From: Tetrahymena thermophila SB210
Taxonomy: Eukaryota > Ciliophora > Oligohymenophorea > Hymenostomatida > Tetrahymenidae
NCBI RefSeq assembly: GCF_000189635.1
Contig: NW_002475926.1
Location: forward strand, 310,001 to 374,000
DNA: 64,000 nt
Direction: 5' to 3'
Part shown: piece after piece, positions 39,775 to 49,945 of the stretch
How positions within the stretch are numbered: position 1 is the stretch's first letter
Layout of the letters: every line of letters starts with the position of its first letter
Position numbers and translations under genes: made by a program
The notes under the pieces: generated by a model
What the model saw: only the letters and a program-made list of their open reading frames with translations
Databases searched by the model: none
What the model was told of the DNA's origin: nothing

Positions 39775-41620
39775 TCATTTAAAATTAAAGTTTATAGTGT
39801 TTATATTTTCTATATTATTTCTCTCAAGGTCTATAAACTTTTTAGTAGCATTTGTTGTTGTAAACATAATTTTATTTTAACTATTTACTGATTTACTTGT
39901 ATCTAATTATAATCCCTTAAAATTTTTTGACATATTTTTAAGTACATTTGTGTATACAGAGTTAGTTTTTTTCTTTTAGGGATTTTATACTTAGCTGTTC
40001 TTAATAGTTTGAGTTTTTATTTTTTATGCTAAAGAGGCAGTTTTATTTAGATTTAATGATGAATTGTTAAGCTAAACTTAGCTGCTATTAGATAATTAAT
40101 CACTAGTGTTTAAAATGCTATTATTTTTGAAAGATCTATTTTATTAAGAGACATTTCTGCAACCATTATCATTACTTCTATTAGAGACGTTGATGTTTGC
40201 ACTGGGGTTTATTATATCAATCAAATTATTTTAAATTAAATTTTATATATTTTATAGAGAGGATTTAGGGACCTAGCTTGTATTTGAATTATTACTAAAA
40301 TATTAATTGCCACCTTAAATTAAGCTTGCTGACCTATTTGATCTTTTGGAATTAATACTTAGACTTGAATTTGATTATTAGAATCCACTACTTAAGTTAA
40401 ATTGGCTTTATATTTTATTAGTTTAGTTAATTTGGCACTAGCTCATTTAATGAGGTAATGTTTATTAAAAGCACTACTTGTCTCTTGACGAGTTTTTTGC
40501 TAATGGCTTTAGTAAGTTATCTTTCATTAAGTTTGCGTATTAAGTGTTAAATTAAATAGTCTTATTGATGTAATTATTTTTAAAAGATGTTTCCCATTTA
40601 TTAGGTAGATTGGTGGTCATAGAGGCCCCAACAAAATCAAGAGTCAATATTTCCATGTGAACAGATTAGCATGATTTTTTTGTATATAATTCGAATTCAT
40701 TCAGCTTTTAAGTATACATTTTTAAGATCTCATTAAAAGGTTCATTCCTCATTTCTTCAATGATATCTGTGAAATTTAAGGCTATATCTTCTTTTAATTT
40801 GTCGCACTCCTCTTAATATGTTTAAAGTTGCTTTACCATAGCATCGACTTAATTTATATTCATTTTTAAGCTTTCTTAAATAGAATATATCATATTACTT
40901 TTTTCTTAGCTTAGTACTTTCTCAAGAGTAAAGAAAAAATGTTAAACTTTCTCTTCTTACTTTATATAAAATACTCTAAGTTCTTCTCTCTTTTCATTTA
41001 AAATATTCAATAATGCTGAGCTATCTTCTCTCCATATGTCAGAAGATTTTACAAAGTGTTAAAGTTTTGATTTCTTCAAATCCTTGCACTCTTTTAGAAA
41101 TAAAAAAATTATTTTTTTTAAATATTAAAGATTAATTTTAAATTGATTAAATTAAAAAATTTTGAATTTAAGAAAATATTTTTTAAGATTTATGCAATTT
41201 ACCAGTATCATTTATAAAAGATTTATCTTAAAATCTTTAGGATATTTATTAGAAATTATCTTCTTTTTCTGGAAAAGTATTCGAACCGTTTCCCCAATCT
41301 GAAGGAGCATCATCCGAGAGGAAAGCTGTTTATGGCTAATAAATGATATAATTTCTTTGAAAGGTTTAGTTTTTCTATAAATTTGAGGTTTGTGAAACAT
41401 TTTATAAAGGCAAATTTTAATTTTGATTCAGAATGTTTAATGTTTAATTATATTCTCTTTGAGCAATTAAATTTGTGCGTAAATCATTAAGTTGAGGGTC
41501 AATAAAAATACTATCATCAATATCCTAATATCTGTTATTGATAGATAAAGCTGTTTACATATTATTTTTTGTTTTTCCTAGGTCGTACCTTCCTTACTAG
41601 CTATACTATTAATTTTACAT
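39775..41620 (-). CDS. coiled-coil protein with Asn/Ser/Gln-rich tail, unknown function
   Basis: Two exons (41203-41620 and 39775-41090) with a 112-bp intron give 577 residues. The start MQNQQYSQQGRYDLGK at 41620 is the first ATG of the open frame. The N-terminal 140 residues are polar. The middle, about residues 150-290, is helical and charged (NILNEKREELRVFYIKQEEK, SLKMNINQVDAMVKQLQTYQ) and is probably coiled-coil. The C-terminal half is a disordered Asn/Ser/Gln-rich tail ending NINTINFNFK. No zinc-binding or catalytic motif is seen. An internal frame starting MFHKPQ at 41400 is open for 62 codons but is only a shadow of this gene. The family is not recognised. Confidence 0.7.
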
Positions 41621-41970
41621 TTTATTTAAATCTATCTATCTATTAGCTCAATTAATTTTTAGTTATGTTTTTTTTTGATATTTATTTACTATTTTTTTGA
41701 ATTCAAATGATTCGTTTAAAAATCGTGATATATATCTATTTAAACGTATATTTTTAATAGGTAAAAAATTTTTAGTTAATATTTAACTTTCTAAATATAT
41801 CTACAAAAGAATCAAATAAAATAACAATTTAAAATATTTACAAATACAAATTTTAAATAAATAAATAATTTTTTTATTAAATAGCTATTTTTTATTTATA
41901 ATATCACTAAAAATCAACAAATATATTATAAAATTTTGATAAATTCATATATATTTATACTAATTATAAT
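41621..41970. other. short AT-rich intergenic spacer
   Basis: About 350 bp between two minus-strand genes. It should hold the 3' untranslated region of the large Gln/Glu-rich gene and the promoter of the coiled-coil gene. Nothing else was recognised. Confidence 0.5.
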
Positions 41971-44900
41971 TCAATTTTATTCTTCTACTTTATCTTCGTT
42001 GGATTCCTTATTCTCTTCATTTATTTATTCTAAATTTTTTTATTCGTTTTCTTCTTGCTAATCTGTAAATCCTTGATCTTATTCTTACTCATTAGTCTAT
42101 TATTCTAATTATTGCTCATTTTCTTATTCATTTTCCTATTAATTTAATTATTGCTCATTTTCTTATTCGTTTTCTTATTAATTTAATTATTCCTCTTGCT
42201 AAGTTTTTAGAGCTAATCCTAAAGTGGCTTCATCTACTTATTCTTCATTTGCCTAAAAATCCTCTGCTTCCTCTTATATTAATTCATCTTGATTAGTTTA
42301 GCTTATTGTTAGTTGCTGATCTTCCTCTTCTATTATATTTAAAGCATCTTAAATTTATTCTTAATTCTACAATAATCCCTCATTAGCATCTGCTTCTAAA
42401 TTCTCATCTTAAACAATTTTGTTATTTAAATCATTTTCTTCATTTTAATTTTCTATTTCGATTTCATTTAATTCTGCTTAATTTTATTAAATTTCCTCTT
42501 CATTTAATTTTTATATTTCTTAATCTGTTTAAGTATTTTAAACTATTTAATCTTCCTCCTATTTTTATTCTTATAAATTTTCATTTAGTTGTTCACTTTC
42601 AACTTATTAAGCTTCTTACTCAACTTCTAAGGTCTGTTTTTCTTCTAGCTAATCTGTGCTATTTTCGTTTTTAATATCAGGATTATTTTCTAATATTTTT
42701 TCTTAATCATTATCTACATTTAACGAATTATCCTCCTTACTCTTAACTTACTCTTATGTCTGTAAATTATTTTCTATTATATTTTCGGTTATATTTTACT
42801 CAGCTGCATTTGTATCATTTGAAGTTTCAATATTATTTTATATATCACTAATATTTTAATTTAAAGGATCTTAGCTTTGTTTTTCATCAATACTAACTTG
42901 TGATATCTATTAAGTTTTTTTATTTTCGGTTACTTGTAAATCTTTTACTTCACCTTCTTCAGGTTTATCTACTTATTTTAAATTTTCTTCTACTTTTTGT
43001 AGTGTTTGCTCTGTTTATTGCTTCTCTTAGCTTTTGATTTAAATTTTTGGTTTTAATGATAGTGCAGGTTTTTATTAGGTTTTTTCAGTATTTTAAGAGG
43101 TCTCAAGTGTTTGTTAAGGTTAGTTTTATTCTATTTCCATTTTTTCAGTATTAACATTTTAATTAATTGGGGTAGAAGGAGTCTGTTATTCTTATTTCTT
43201 TTTCATCATCAAAAGAGAAGGCTTTTTAGTTAAATCTATTGAAGGCTTATTTTCAGATGGCTGTTTCTCAGGAGATTCAGAATTTTTAGCTTTTTAATCT
43301 ATTTGCTTTTATTGCTATTATTATTTTAATTCTAAAGTAGGAAAACTTATAGCAGGCTTAGGAATGTTTTCTTAAGGTTTTTCTGTTTAAATTTCATTTT
43401 GTTATTATATCTACTCTGTAGAAGGAGTTTATGTATTATTTTACTTTGCACCATCTTATTTATTTTTCATCATCAATAACGCCTTTTCTTTAATGCTTAG
43501 TTTAGGTTTTACCTAATTTAAAGCTTATGACGATTTCTCATTATTTTAATCGATATTTATTTTATCCTTTGGTTCTTGTGTGGGTACTTAGGTGATATTT
43601 TGTGGTTATTTTTATGCAACTAGGTTAGTTTAAGTTGTTGATTATTAGTTAGCTTGAGAGAGATTTTATTAAATATTAGGTTTTTTGATAGATAAAACAG
43701 GTAATTATGCCTTTTAAGGGATTGTATTTTAAGAAGAACTTTAATCTTTTGTTTAAACTATTTAGCTTTCTTATTTACTCTATTCTTCTTGCTTATTTTC
43801 TTCAATATCCATTTTTTCTGATTTTTGAACAGTTTCCTGAATAATTGAACCTTATTAAGTCTATTATTTTTCTTCTTAAGCTTCAATTTAATGACTTTCT
43901 TTATTATTTGGTTCTAAAATTTAGGATGATTTAATTTTAATTTCATCTTTTTATTTGGCTGGTATTGATTGCTAATCCTATTACTTTAAGTCAATTTGTG
44001 ATTTCTATTGTTTTTAGATATCTATTTAGGATTAAGATTCGTTTTCTTTTACTAAATTTTTTTATTATTCAATTTCAGATTCGTTTTTATTGCTTTCTGT
44101 ATTCTCAATTTACATTTATTCTTAAACTTGTTAAGACTATTCTTCTTAAATTAGCAATTGTTGTTCTTAAATTTGCTTTGATTCTTCTTAAATTTGTTAT
44201 GACTCTTCTTAAACTTACTATGACTCTTCTTAAACTTGCTATGACTCTTCTTAAATTTGCTATGACTCTTCTTAAAGATTCTATGATTCTTCTTACATTT
44301 GCTACGGTTTTTCTTAAACTTGCTATGGTTCTTCTTAAACTTATAAGTTTTCTTTAGTTTATTCCTTCATCATTTACTATTATTCCTTATTTTGCTAATC
44401 TTTTTACCCTAATTAATCTTATGTTTATTTATTTGGATTATTAACTTTCTATACATTTTTATTATGGTGTGCCTTTGATTAAGCTTAAGAATTTGGATTT
44501 TGCACTTAATTAGTCTTTAATTAATTTTTTTAGTGAATATTCTCTTAATTTTAATGGTGTGATTTTTAACCGCTAACTTATTTATTTTTATTAATATTAC
44601 TTTCATGAGTTGGTTTATGTTTTTCTTAAATTTTATTTTATTTAGCTTATTCTTCTATTTCCATTGAATCTATTTTTGCAATTTCATTTAATGGTGCTTA
44701 TGAAGCAGTAGGAATATTTAGGTGAGAAAACATTTATCTTTTTTAATCAAATGTTACATAGGCATATTCTTTAACAGTAAGAATTTTGTTGTTGTTTTAT
44801 TATTATTATTATTATTACTAATTATTTTGTTTACTATTTTAAAGTGTAGAAGTTTATTAAAGGTATATTTAATAGCTTACATATGCTTAATGTTCTCCTT

Positions 44901-46852
44901 TATATGAGTTTATCAAATTCTTGATGTAATCTTATCCATAATACTTTTCTAATTCTTTTAGTTAAGAAATCCTTTCTAATTTGAAATAGTGAGGAAGATT
45001 AGCTTCTAATATGGCCTTAGATTAAGGAATTTCAGCGAATTAAGACAAAAAACCATGGATAATATTAAGATTCATTTTTTTAATACCGATATTGCTATTA
45101 TCAACTTGATAAAACTCTTACTCAATATCTTTAGACATGATTTTTTTATTTAAAATAAACAAATAGAAATATGCTGCAATAAATTATCTGAACTTTAACA
45201 GTTCAGTTCTTAGATCTATTTACTGCTTTTAATAATAATTATAAATACTATTTATATCTATATTGGCTACACTTTTCCATTCTAAACGAACTAATGCTTG
45301 TATTTATAGTGTTAATTTCATGCCAATAACATCTGTAAATTTAGTCAAAAGTTAGAAGTACTTTTCTTAGTTTTACATATTATTTAAACATCCATTCAAT
45401 ATCTGTTAAAAATAGTTAACCTTTTTATTATTCGGTGCACTTTAAAGGTTAGTAGAGTCTTTAATTACTTTATCAATAATTTCTAATAGCCCATCAGTCG
45501 CCATTGTAATTGTTTCTTCTTCTCCAGTTGTAAATTTACTGCAAAGAAAAGAAATAATTTCTTCTTAATGTTCTAAGATTTTCTCTTAACCTTCTTGATC
45601 ACTAAAAATAGTAGGCTTCCATAAATTTCTTATAGGCTTACTTATTTCTTACTTTTTGACTTAACGAAGGAAAAGAAGATTGCTGATTAACAGTTTAATG
45701 AATTCTCCCCTTCTATTTGAATTTTTTATTTTCAAATAAAAAGTTTCAGCTTTTTTGATATACTAAGATACAATTTAAACATCTTAATCATCAAATCCTT
45801 TTTATAATAATTAATAAAATGTCAATTTATAATTAAATAATAAAATTAAAATCAAATAAGCTACCCTTTTTAATTAGTTCAATGCAAATATAAAAATATT
45901 TTTCGTAAATTTCTTCATTGCTCAAAAAATTTTCTAGAATTATTTTGTGATATTATATGTTATTTTAAGGAACATATTTTTAGATAATGTTAATTAGCTG
46001 CTTTTCAAGTTCTTGACTATCAAACTTTTACAAAATATTAAGTACAAACTCTAAGAATTCTTCTTAACTCTTTCCTTTTGTAAATCCAGAAACATTCTTT
46101 TTTTCTTATTAATTTTCTTCTTAATCTGAAGCTATTAATCCTTAAAAACAATTAGTGATTGAATTGGCCATTTTTAAAATCTTATCCAAAACATCTGGTT
46201 TTTCAATACTTAATTCTTACAAGAAAGAGAAAATTTCTTTTTGAAAAGATAAATTGTCATCTATACTTGCCAGCATTGCATCAATATATTGTTCAGAATA
46301 TTAGAAATTTTTAATCCAAACCTATACATAAAAACCAAATTCTTAATAGTAAATAAAAATAAAGTTGAATATTTAAAATTGAGCAAATTTAACTAAAAAA
46401 CTCTAAAATAAAATGTGTTTGTTTTTCATAAATATATATTCTATTTTATTTTTTAAATAACTTACTTTCATTAAATAGAATGAAATATATTTATGATTTA
46501 AATCCTCTGAATATTAGTAAATATCAATCATATGCAAAATGTGTCCAAAAGCAAACTCACTTAACTCTTTTTACACTCTACTTCTTTCTTAATTCATAGC
46601 TTTAATCTTTTTTTCTATTTCTTAAAGATTCTAACTTAGCACTTCATTTTGAATATTTGGATTTTTAATGATTTCATTTAAGAGTTCTGTAGTCTCCTCA
46701 AATAATGATGCAAATTTTATATTTGGTGTTTTTATGTCAAAGTATGCCATTTTATCTTTAAGCAACTGTGAATTTACATTTCTCTTTATTAATTTTGTTT
46801 TATTTGGTAGAGTGTTTTCTTAAGTCTATCGTCCTCCTTGAATTGAGCTCAT
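41971..46852 (-). CDS. large protein: helical-repeat-like N-terminus plus long Gln/Glu-rich tail
   Basis: A single 1,583-residue protein after removing introns 46403-46465 and 45798-45864, both GT...AG and frame-preserving. It starts MSSIQGGRQTQENTLPNKTK, and an in-frame TGA lies upstream of this Met. Residues 1 to about 615 look like an all-helical domain, with repeated amphipathic segments such as LDKILKMANSITNCFQGL and TDGLLEIIDKVIKD. That is reminiscent of HEAT, MIF4G or importin-type folds, but no signature fixes the family. The remaining 970 or so residues are disordered and very rich in Gln, Glu, Asn and Lys. They include a Q-run encoded by TAA repeats (44798-44820), QEES heptads, and two LLMMK motifs. 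The tail could be mistaken for a separate gene starting at 44733, but the frame is continuous with the helical domain. Function unknown; a translation or transport adaptor is possible. Confidence 0.75.
42106..42183 (-). repeat. 39-bp tandem repeat in coding tail
   Basis: Two adjacent, nearly identical 39-bp units (starting at 42106 and 42145), with a third partial unit after 42184. On the minus strand each encodes 13 residues of the type QENEQENEQQLNQ. The unit length is a multiple of three, so copy-number change keeps the frame. Confidence 0.8.
44118..44341 (-). repeat. 21-bp heptad-encoding repeat
   Basis: About nine imperfect 21-bp units inside the tail of the large Gln/Glu-rich protein. 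They encode consecutive heptads of the form VQEESQQ or IQEESQQ, with one aliphatic residue per seven. This spacing favours a long single-stripe helix or weak coiled coil. The same DNA read on the plus strand looks like a Leu-rich hydrophobic protein, which is an artefact. Confidence 0.8.
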
Positions 46853-47263
46853 ACTAGTTAAAATTGTAGATTATTCAGCTATTTTATGTACTTTGTTTAT
46901 ATTTCCTTTTAATAAAACTAAAATTGTTAATCAATATGCAGTAATATAATTTTTAATAGATTTTATTTATTCAAATTAATTAATTATTTTTATTAGATAG
47001 CCACATATGTTATAAATAAATAAATATGCTATCTATCTACCTACCTACCTACCTAAGTAAAAATATCTTCAATAAAAATTATTTAAAAGAATCTTATTTC
47101 TTCTAAAATCAAATGTACATTTATAATTTGAAAATTTAAGAACATAAATTCTATAATCTATTGATAAATGAAATACATTTTTTTGATAAATAGAATGAAT
47201 ACAATAAAAACATAAAGCATTTATTTATAACTTATAGAATAATTTATTAGAACAAAAAATTCA
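46853..47263. other. AT-rich spacer with CTAC microsatellite
   Basis: About 410 bp between the start of the large Gln/Glu-rich gene and the stop of EBP2, both minus strand. Apart from the short tetranucleotide repeat at 47029-47054 no feature is seen. Confidence 0.5.
47029..47054. repeat. CTAT/CTAC tetranucleotide microsatellite
   Basis: Two CTAT units are followed by about four CTAC units and a partial one. It stands out from the surrounding AT-only sequence. It is noncoding and lies upstream of the gene starting at 46852. Confidence 0.85.
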
Positions 47264-49039
47264 TCATTTTCTGCCTCCTTTACCAGAGAATGATTTTCTA
47301 CCTCCTTATGGCTTTCCACCTTTTCCTCCAAAAGATTTTCCTCCTTTGCCACCAAAAGATTTACCACCTTTTCCACCAAAAGACTTACCACCTTTGCCAC
47401 CAAAGGATTTACCACCTCTATCACCAAAGGATTTACCTCCTCTATCACCAAAGGATTTGCCACCTCTATCACCAAAGGATTTGCCACCAAAGGATTTAAC
47501 ACCTCTATCGCCAAAGGATTTGCCACCTCTATCGCCAAAGGATTTGCCACCTCTATCACCGAAGGATTTGCCACCTCTATCGCCAAAGGATTTGCCACCT
47601 TTATCACCAAAGGATTTACCACCTCTGCCTCCAAAAGAGTCTCTTCCACCTTTATCACCAAAAGATTTACCTCCTTTTCCTCCAAAAGATTTACCTCCTT
47701 TTCCACCAAAGGATTTATTGCCAAAGGATTTACCTCCTTTACCACCATAAGATTTTTCTCCTCTTCCTCTCATGTCTGTTCCAAACTTGGAAGATCCTGA
47801 GCCTTAAGGTTTATATTTATCATCCTTTGTAATTTTTTTGACTATTGGAAGTGGCTTTTTACTAAAATTTTTATTTCCCTTTTAGCCAGGTTTAAGCATA
47901 AATTCAGAAAGATCTTTTGCCTTTTCACCTTTTACTTTAATTTCTTCTTTCCATTTTTCTATAGCTTAGAGGTTATCTCTTTTTTCTTTTGACTTTAATT
48001 GCTCCTTCTTAGCTTTTAATATACGCTATAATTTACGAGATTCTTAACGTTACTTCTTTTCTTCGAAGGACTTGATATGTTCTTATTCCATAACAAGTTT
48101 TGTTCTTATTTTGTTCATAACCTTGTCACTCTTAAACATTTCAGCGAAGTAATCATCAGGTCTTTTAGTTGCTACACCTTCTTATTAAAGATATTTTAAT
48201 GCTATTTAGGCATTTCCAAGAGTAACATTATAAAATTAAACTTCACGTTAGATATCTTCAGTAACATCTATATCTTTAACGATTTCTATTGATTTATCAC
48301 TAACTAGAGATAAGTGCTCATTCCAAGGAATTTTTTTTCCTGAGGGAACTCTAAGTCTCTTTCTAAAAGACTCTTAAATCTAATTAACTCTTTCTAAAAT
48401 CTTTTCTTTTTCATAAATAACCTTTTAATCTTATTCATCATCGTGTGTCTTGAAGGCATCCTTGTTACCTCCTTCTACACCCTCAGCACCAGCAAAGAAA
48501 TGATCTTCAACATCATCTCCCTCATTTTCTTCTTCTTCAATATCTTCAAATTACTCTTCTTCCTCTTCAAAATCTTCTTCTTCCTCTTACTTTTATTATT
48601 ATTTTTTAGCGTTTTCCTATTCTTTCTTCAATGCTTTAGCTGCTTCATTAGCAAGTTTTTAAATATTTAAATGAGATTTATTTTTATCGTCTTTTTAGAT
48701 TTTTTTAGTTTTATTTTAAGCAACTTATTTATCAGCCTATTTTTTTTAGTTCTTAGAACCATTTTGTTACTTATTTTAAGGTTGTTAAACTTGCTTTTAC
48801 TTTTTATCTTCTACTTGCTTTGTTTCCACTTTTTCTACGGAAGGGATTTATTTGCTCTACTCCTTCTTTCCATTCTTGTTCTACTAAGGATTCAAATTGG
48901 TTTTCTATTAATTTTATTCCTTAGGTTGTTGAGTTTCCTTTTACTTGTTAGCTGTGGCTTACTAAGGAGTAACTTAACCCTTTTTATTTTCATTAGCTTG
49001 AGGCTTCTTCTATTCTTTTTTGTTAATATTCTTTCCCAT
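47264..49039 (-). CDS. EBP2: rRNA-processing protein EBP2 with KSFG-repeat tail
   Basis: EBP2 is a nucleolar factor needed for 27S pre-rRNA processing and 60S subunit assembly (family knowledge). This intron-free gene encodes 591 residues, starting MGKNINKKEQKKPQ. The N-terminal third is Lys/Gln-rich, followed by an acidic stretch (EEEEDFEEEEEQFEDIEEEE). The conserved EBP2 core shows RKRLRVPSGKKIPWNEHLSL, REVQFYNVTLGNAQIALKYL, KRPDDYFAEMFKSD and LQAIEKWKEEIKVKGEKAKD. After the usual basic segment (SKKPLPIVKKITKDDKYK) comes a tail of about 150 residues built from GGKSFGD-type repeats, ending KSFSGKGGRK. The core is ordinary EBP2; the tail resembles Gly/Arg-rich nucleolar domains and is not a usual part of the family. 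A divergent small gene starts 138 bp away. Confidence 0.93.
47300..47760 (-). repeat. 24-bp minisatellite encoding GGKSFG repeats
   Basis: An imperfect 24-bp tandem array encodes about seventeen KSFG units with spacers GGKG, GDKG and GDRG. Short variants (NKSFG, VKSFGGKSFG) and one RDSFG unit break the register at the protein level but not the frame. All other reading frames are also open here (for example PPKDLPPL repeats), which is a by-product of the repeat. Confidence 0.92.
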
Positions 49040-49177
49040 TTTTGATAGTTTATAATTAATTCTATGAATTGTTAATTTTTTTGTTATTAATTATTATTTA
49101 AATATATTGACTTTATTTATCCTACTTTTAATTAGTTTTAGCTTTTTATTTAATATTAAATAGCATTTTAATCAAAA

Positions 49178-49426
49178 ATGGAATACTAGATGCAAATGAA
49201 TAACTCTAAACTATCAAAAATGAGTCTTAGCGCTTCTTCTACTGGCCCTGAACAAGATTTAATTAATAACCAATCAACAATAAAATATAATATTGCAATA
49301 TATTTTATTTTATATTTAATATTGTCCTATAGTATTTATATTGCTATAAGTTATATCTTTAAAAAATTGAAATTTATATCATATTATTTAATTTATATAA
49401 ATAAACAATTAAATGAATTAAAATGA
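49178..49426 (+). CDS. small predicted membrane protein, unknown
   Basis: An 82-codon frame from ATG 49178 (MEYQMQMNNSKLSKMSLSAS) to TGA 49424-49426. The first 36 residues are polar and coding-like. The rest is strongly hydrophobic (IAIYFILYLILSYSIYIAIS), then a basic, Tyr-rich end, which fits a single-pass tail-anchored-like protein. It lies 138 bp from the start of EBP2 on the opposite strand, so the two would share a promoter region. The hydrophobic half has the same composition as noncoding AT-rich DNA, so the gene may be shorter, spliced or spurious. No family is recognised. Confidence 0.42.
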
Positions 49427-49945
49427 ATTAATTATATTTTAGTTTTATTAATTTTTTAGTTTTAAAATTTTCCAATAATATTTTAAAATGAAAAATAGCA
49501 AATAAAGTAAATAAATGGTAGATGTATATTTTTATCAAAAATTTAATGATAATTAAAAACACTTTTTTTCTTAAATTAAATATATATAAATATATTTTTT
49601 TTATATCATTATATATATTTGTAAAATTTAAAATGGCAATATTTGTATTTTACATAATAATTTTAGTAAGTAAAATTTGAAAATGAAGTAATTATTGTTT
49701 GTTATTTACTATTTGACATTTAGATATTTTCATAAAATTCAACAACTCAAATTAATAAATACTCCAAGAAACATTATTCGATTTAAATGATGTAAAGCAA
49801 GCCCCTCTATTATTTTAGATTAGGATCAAAAAATAGAGGAAAAGCCAATATTATGATCTAATCTATTTATTATTTGTTTTTAAGCTAATTAATTTGTGAA
49901 TTTCAAGAAAAATTAAGCAAAAATATTAATAAATTAGAATTTAAA
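49427..49945. other. spacer upstream of SLC35F6-like gene
   Basis: About 520 bp, very AT-rich, presumed promoter and 5' leader of the transporter gene. A small GC-richer island near 49,790-49,850 contains an inverted repeat, listed separately. No other feature is seen. Confidence 0.5.
49804..49839. other. inverted repeat / potential hairpin
   Basis: The arm CCTCTATT (49804-49811) is matched by AATAGAGG (49832-49839). Four further A-T pairs continue inward past one bulged base, leaving a loop of about eleven bases. It lies about 105 bp upstream of the transporter start codon. It could be a structured leader, a protein-binding palindrome or chance. Confidence 0.4.

Noticed and set aside
41212-41400. 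Minus-strand frame starting MFHKPQ
   Set aside because: With TAA and TAG read as Gln, another frame runs from 41620 through this segment and joins the downstream exon in phase.
43965-44357. Leu/Phe-rich plus-strand frame resembling a membrane protein
   Set aside because: It is the reverse complement of the QEES heptad repeat in the large minus-strand gene.
47221-47750. Long open frames on both strands over the EBP2 repeat (for example PPKDLPPL repeats on plus, VANPLVIE repeats on minus)
   Set aside because: They arise because the 24-bp repeat is open in several frames; only the KSFG frame continues into the conserved EBP2 core.
48443-49045. Hydrophobic plus-strand frames resembling multi-pass membrane proteins
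   Set aside because: They are antisense shadows of the acidic and Lys-rich N-terminus of EBP2.
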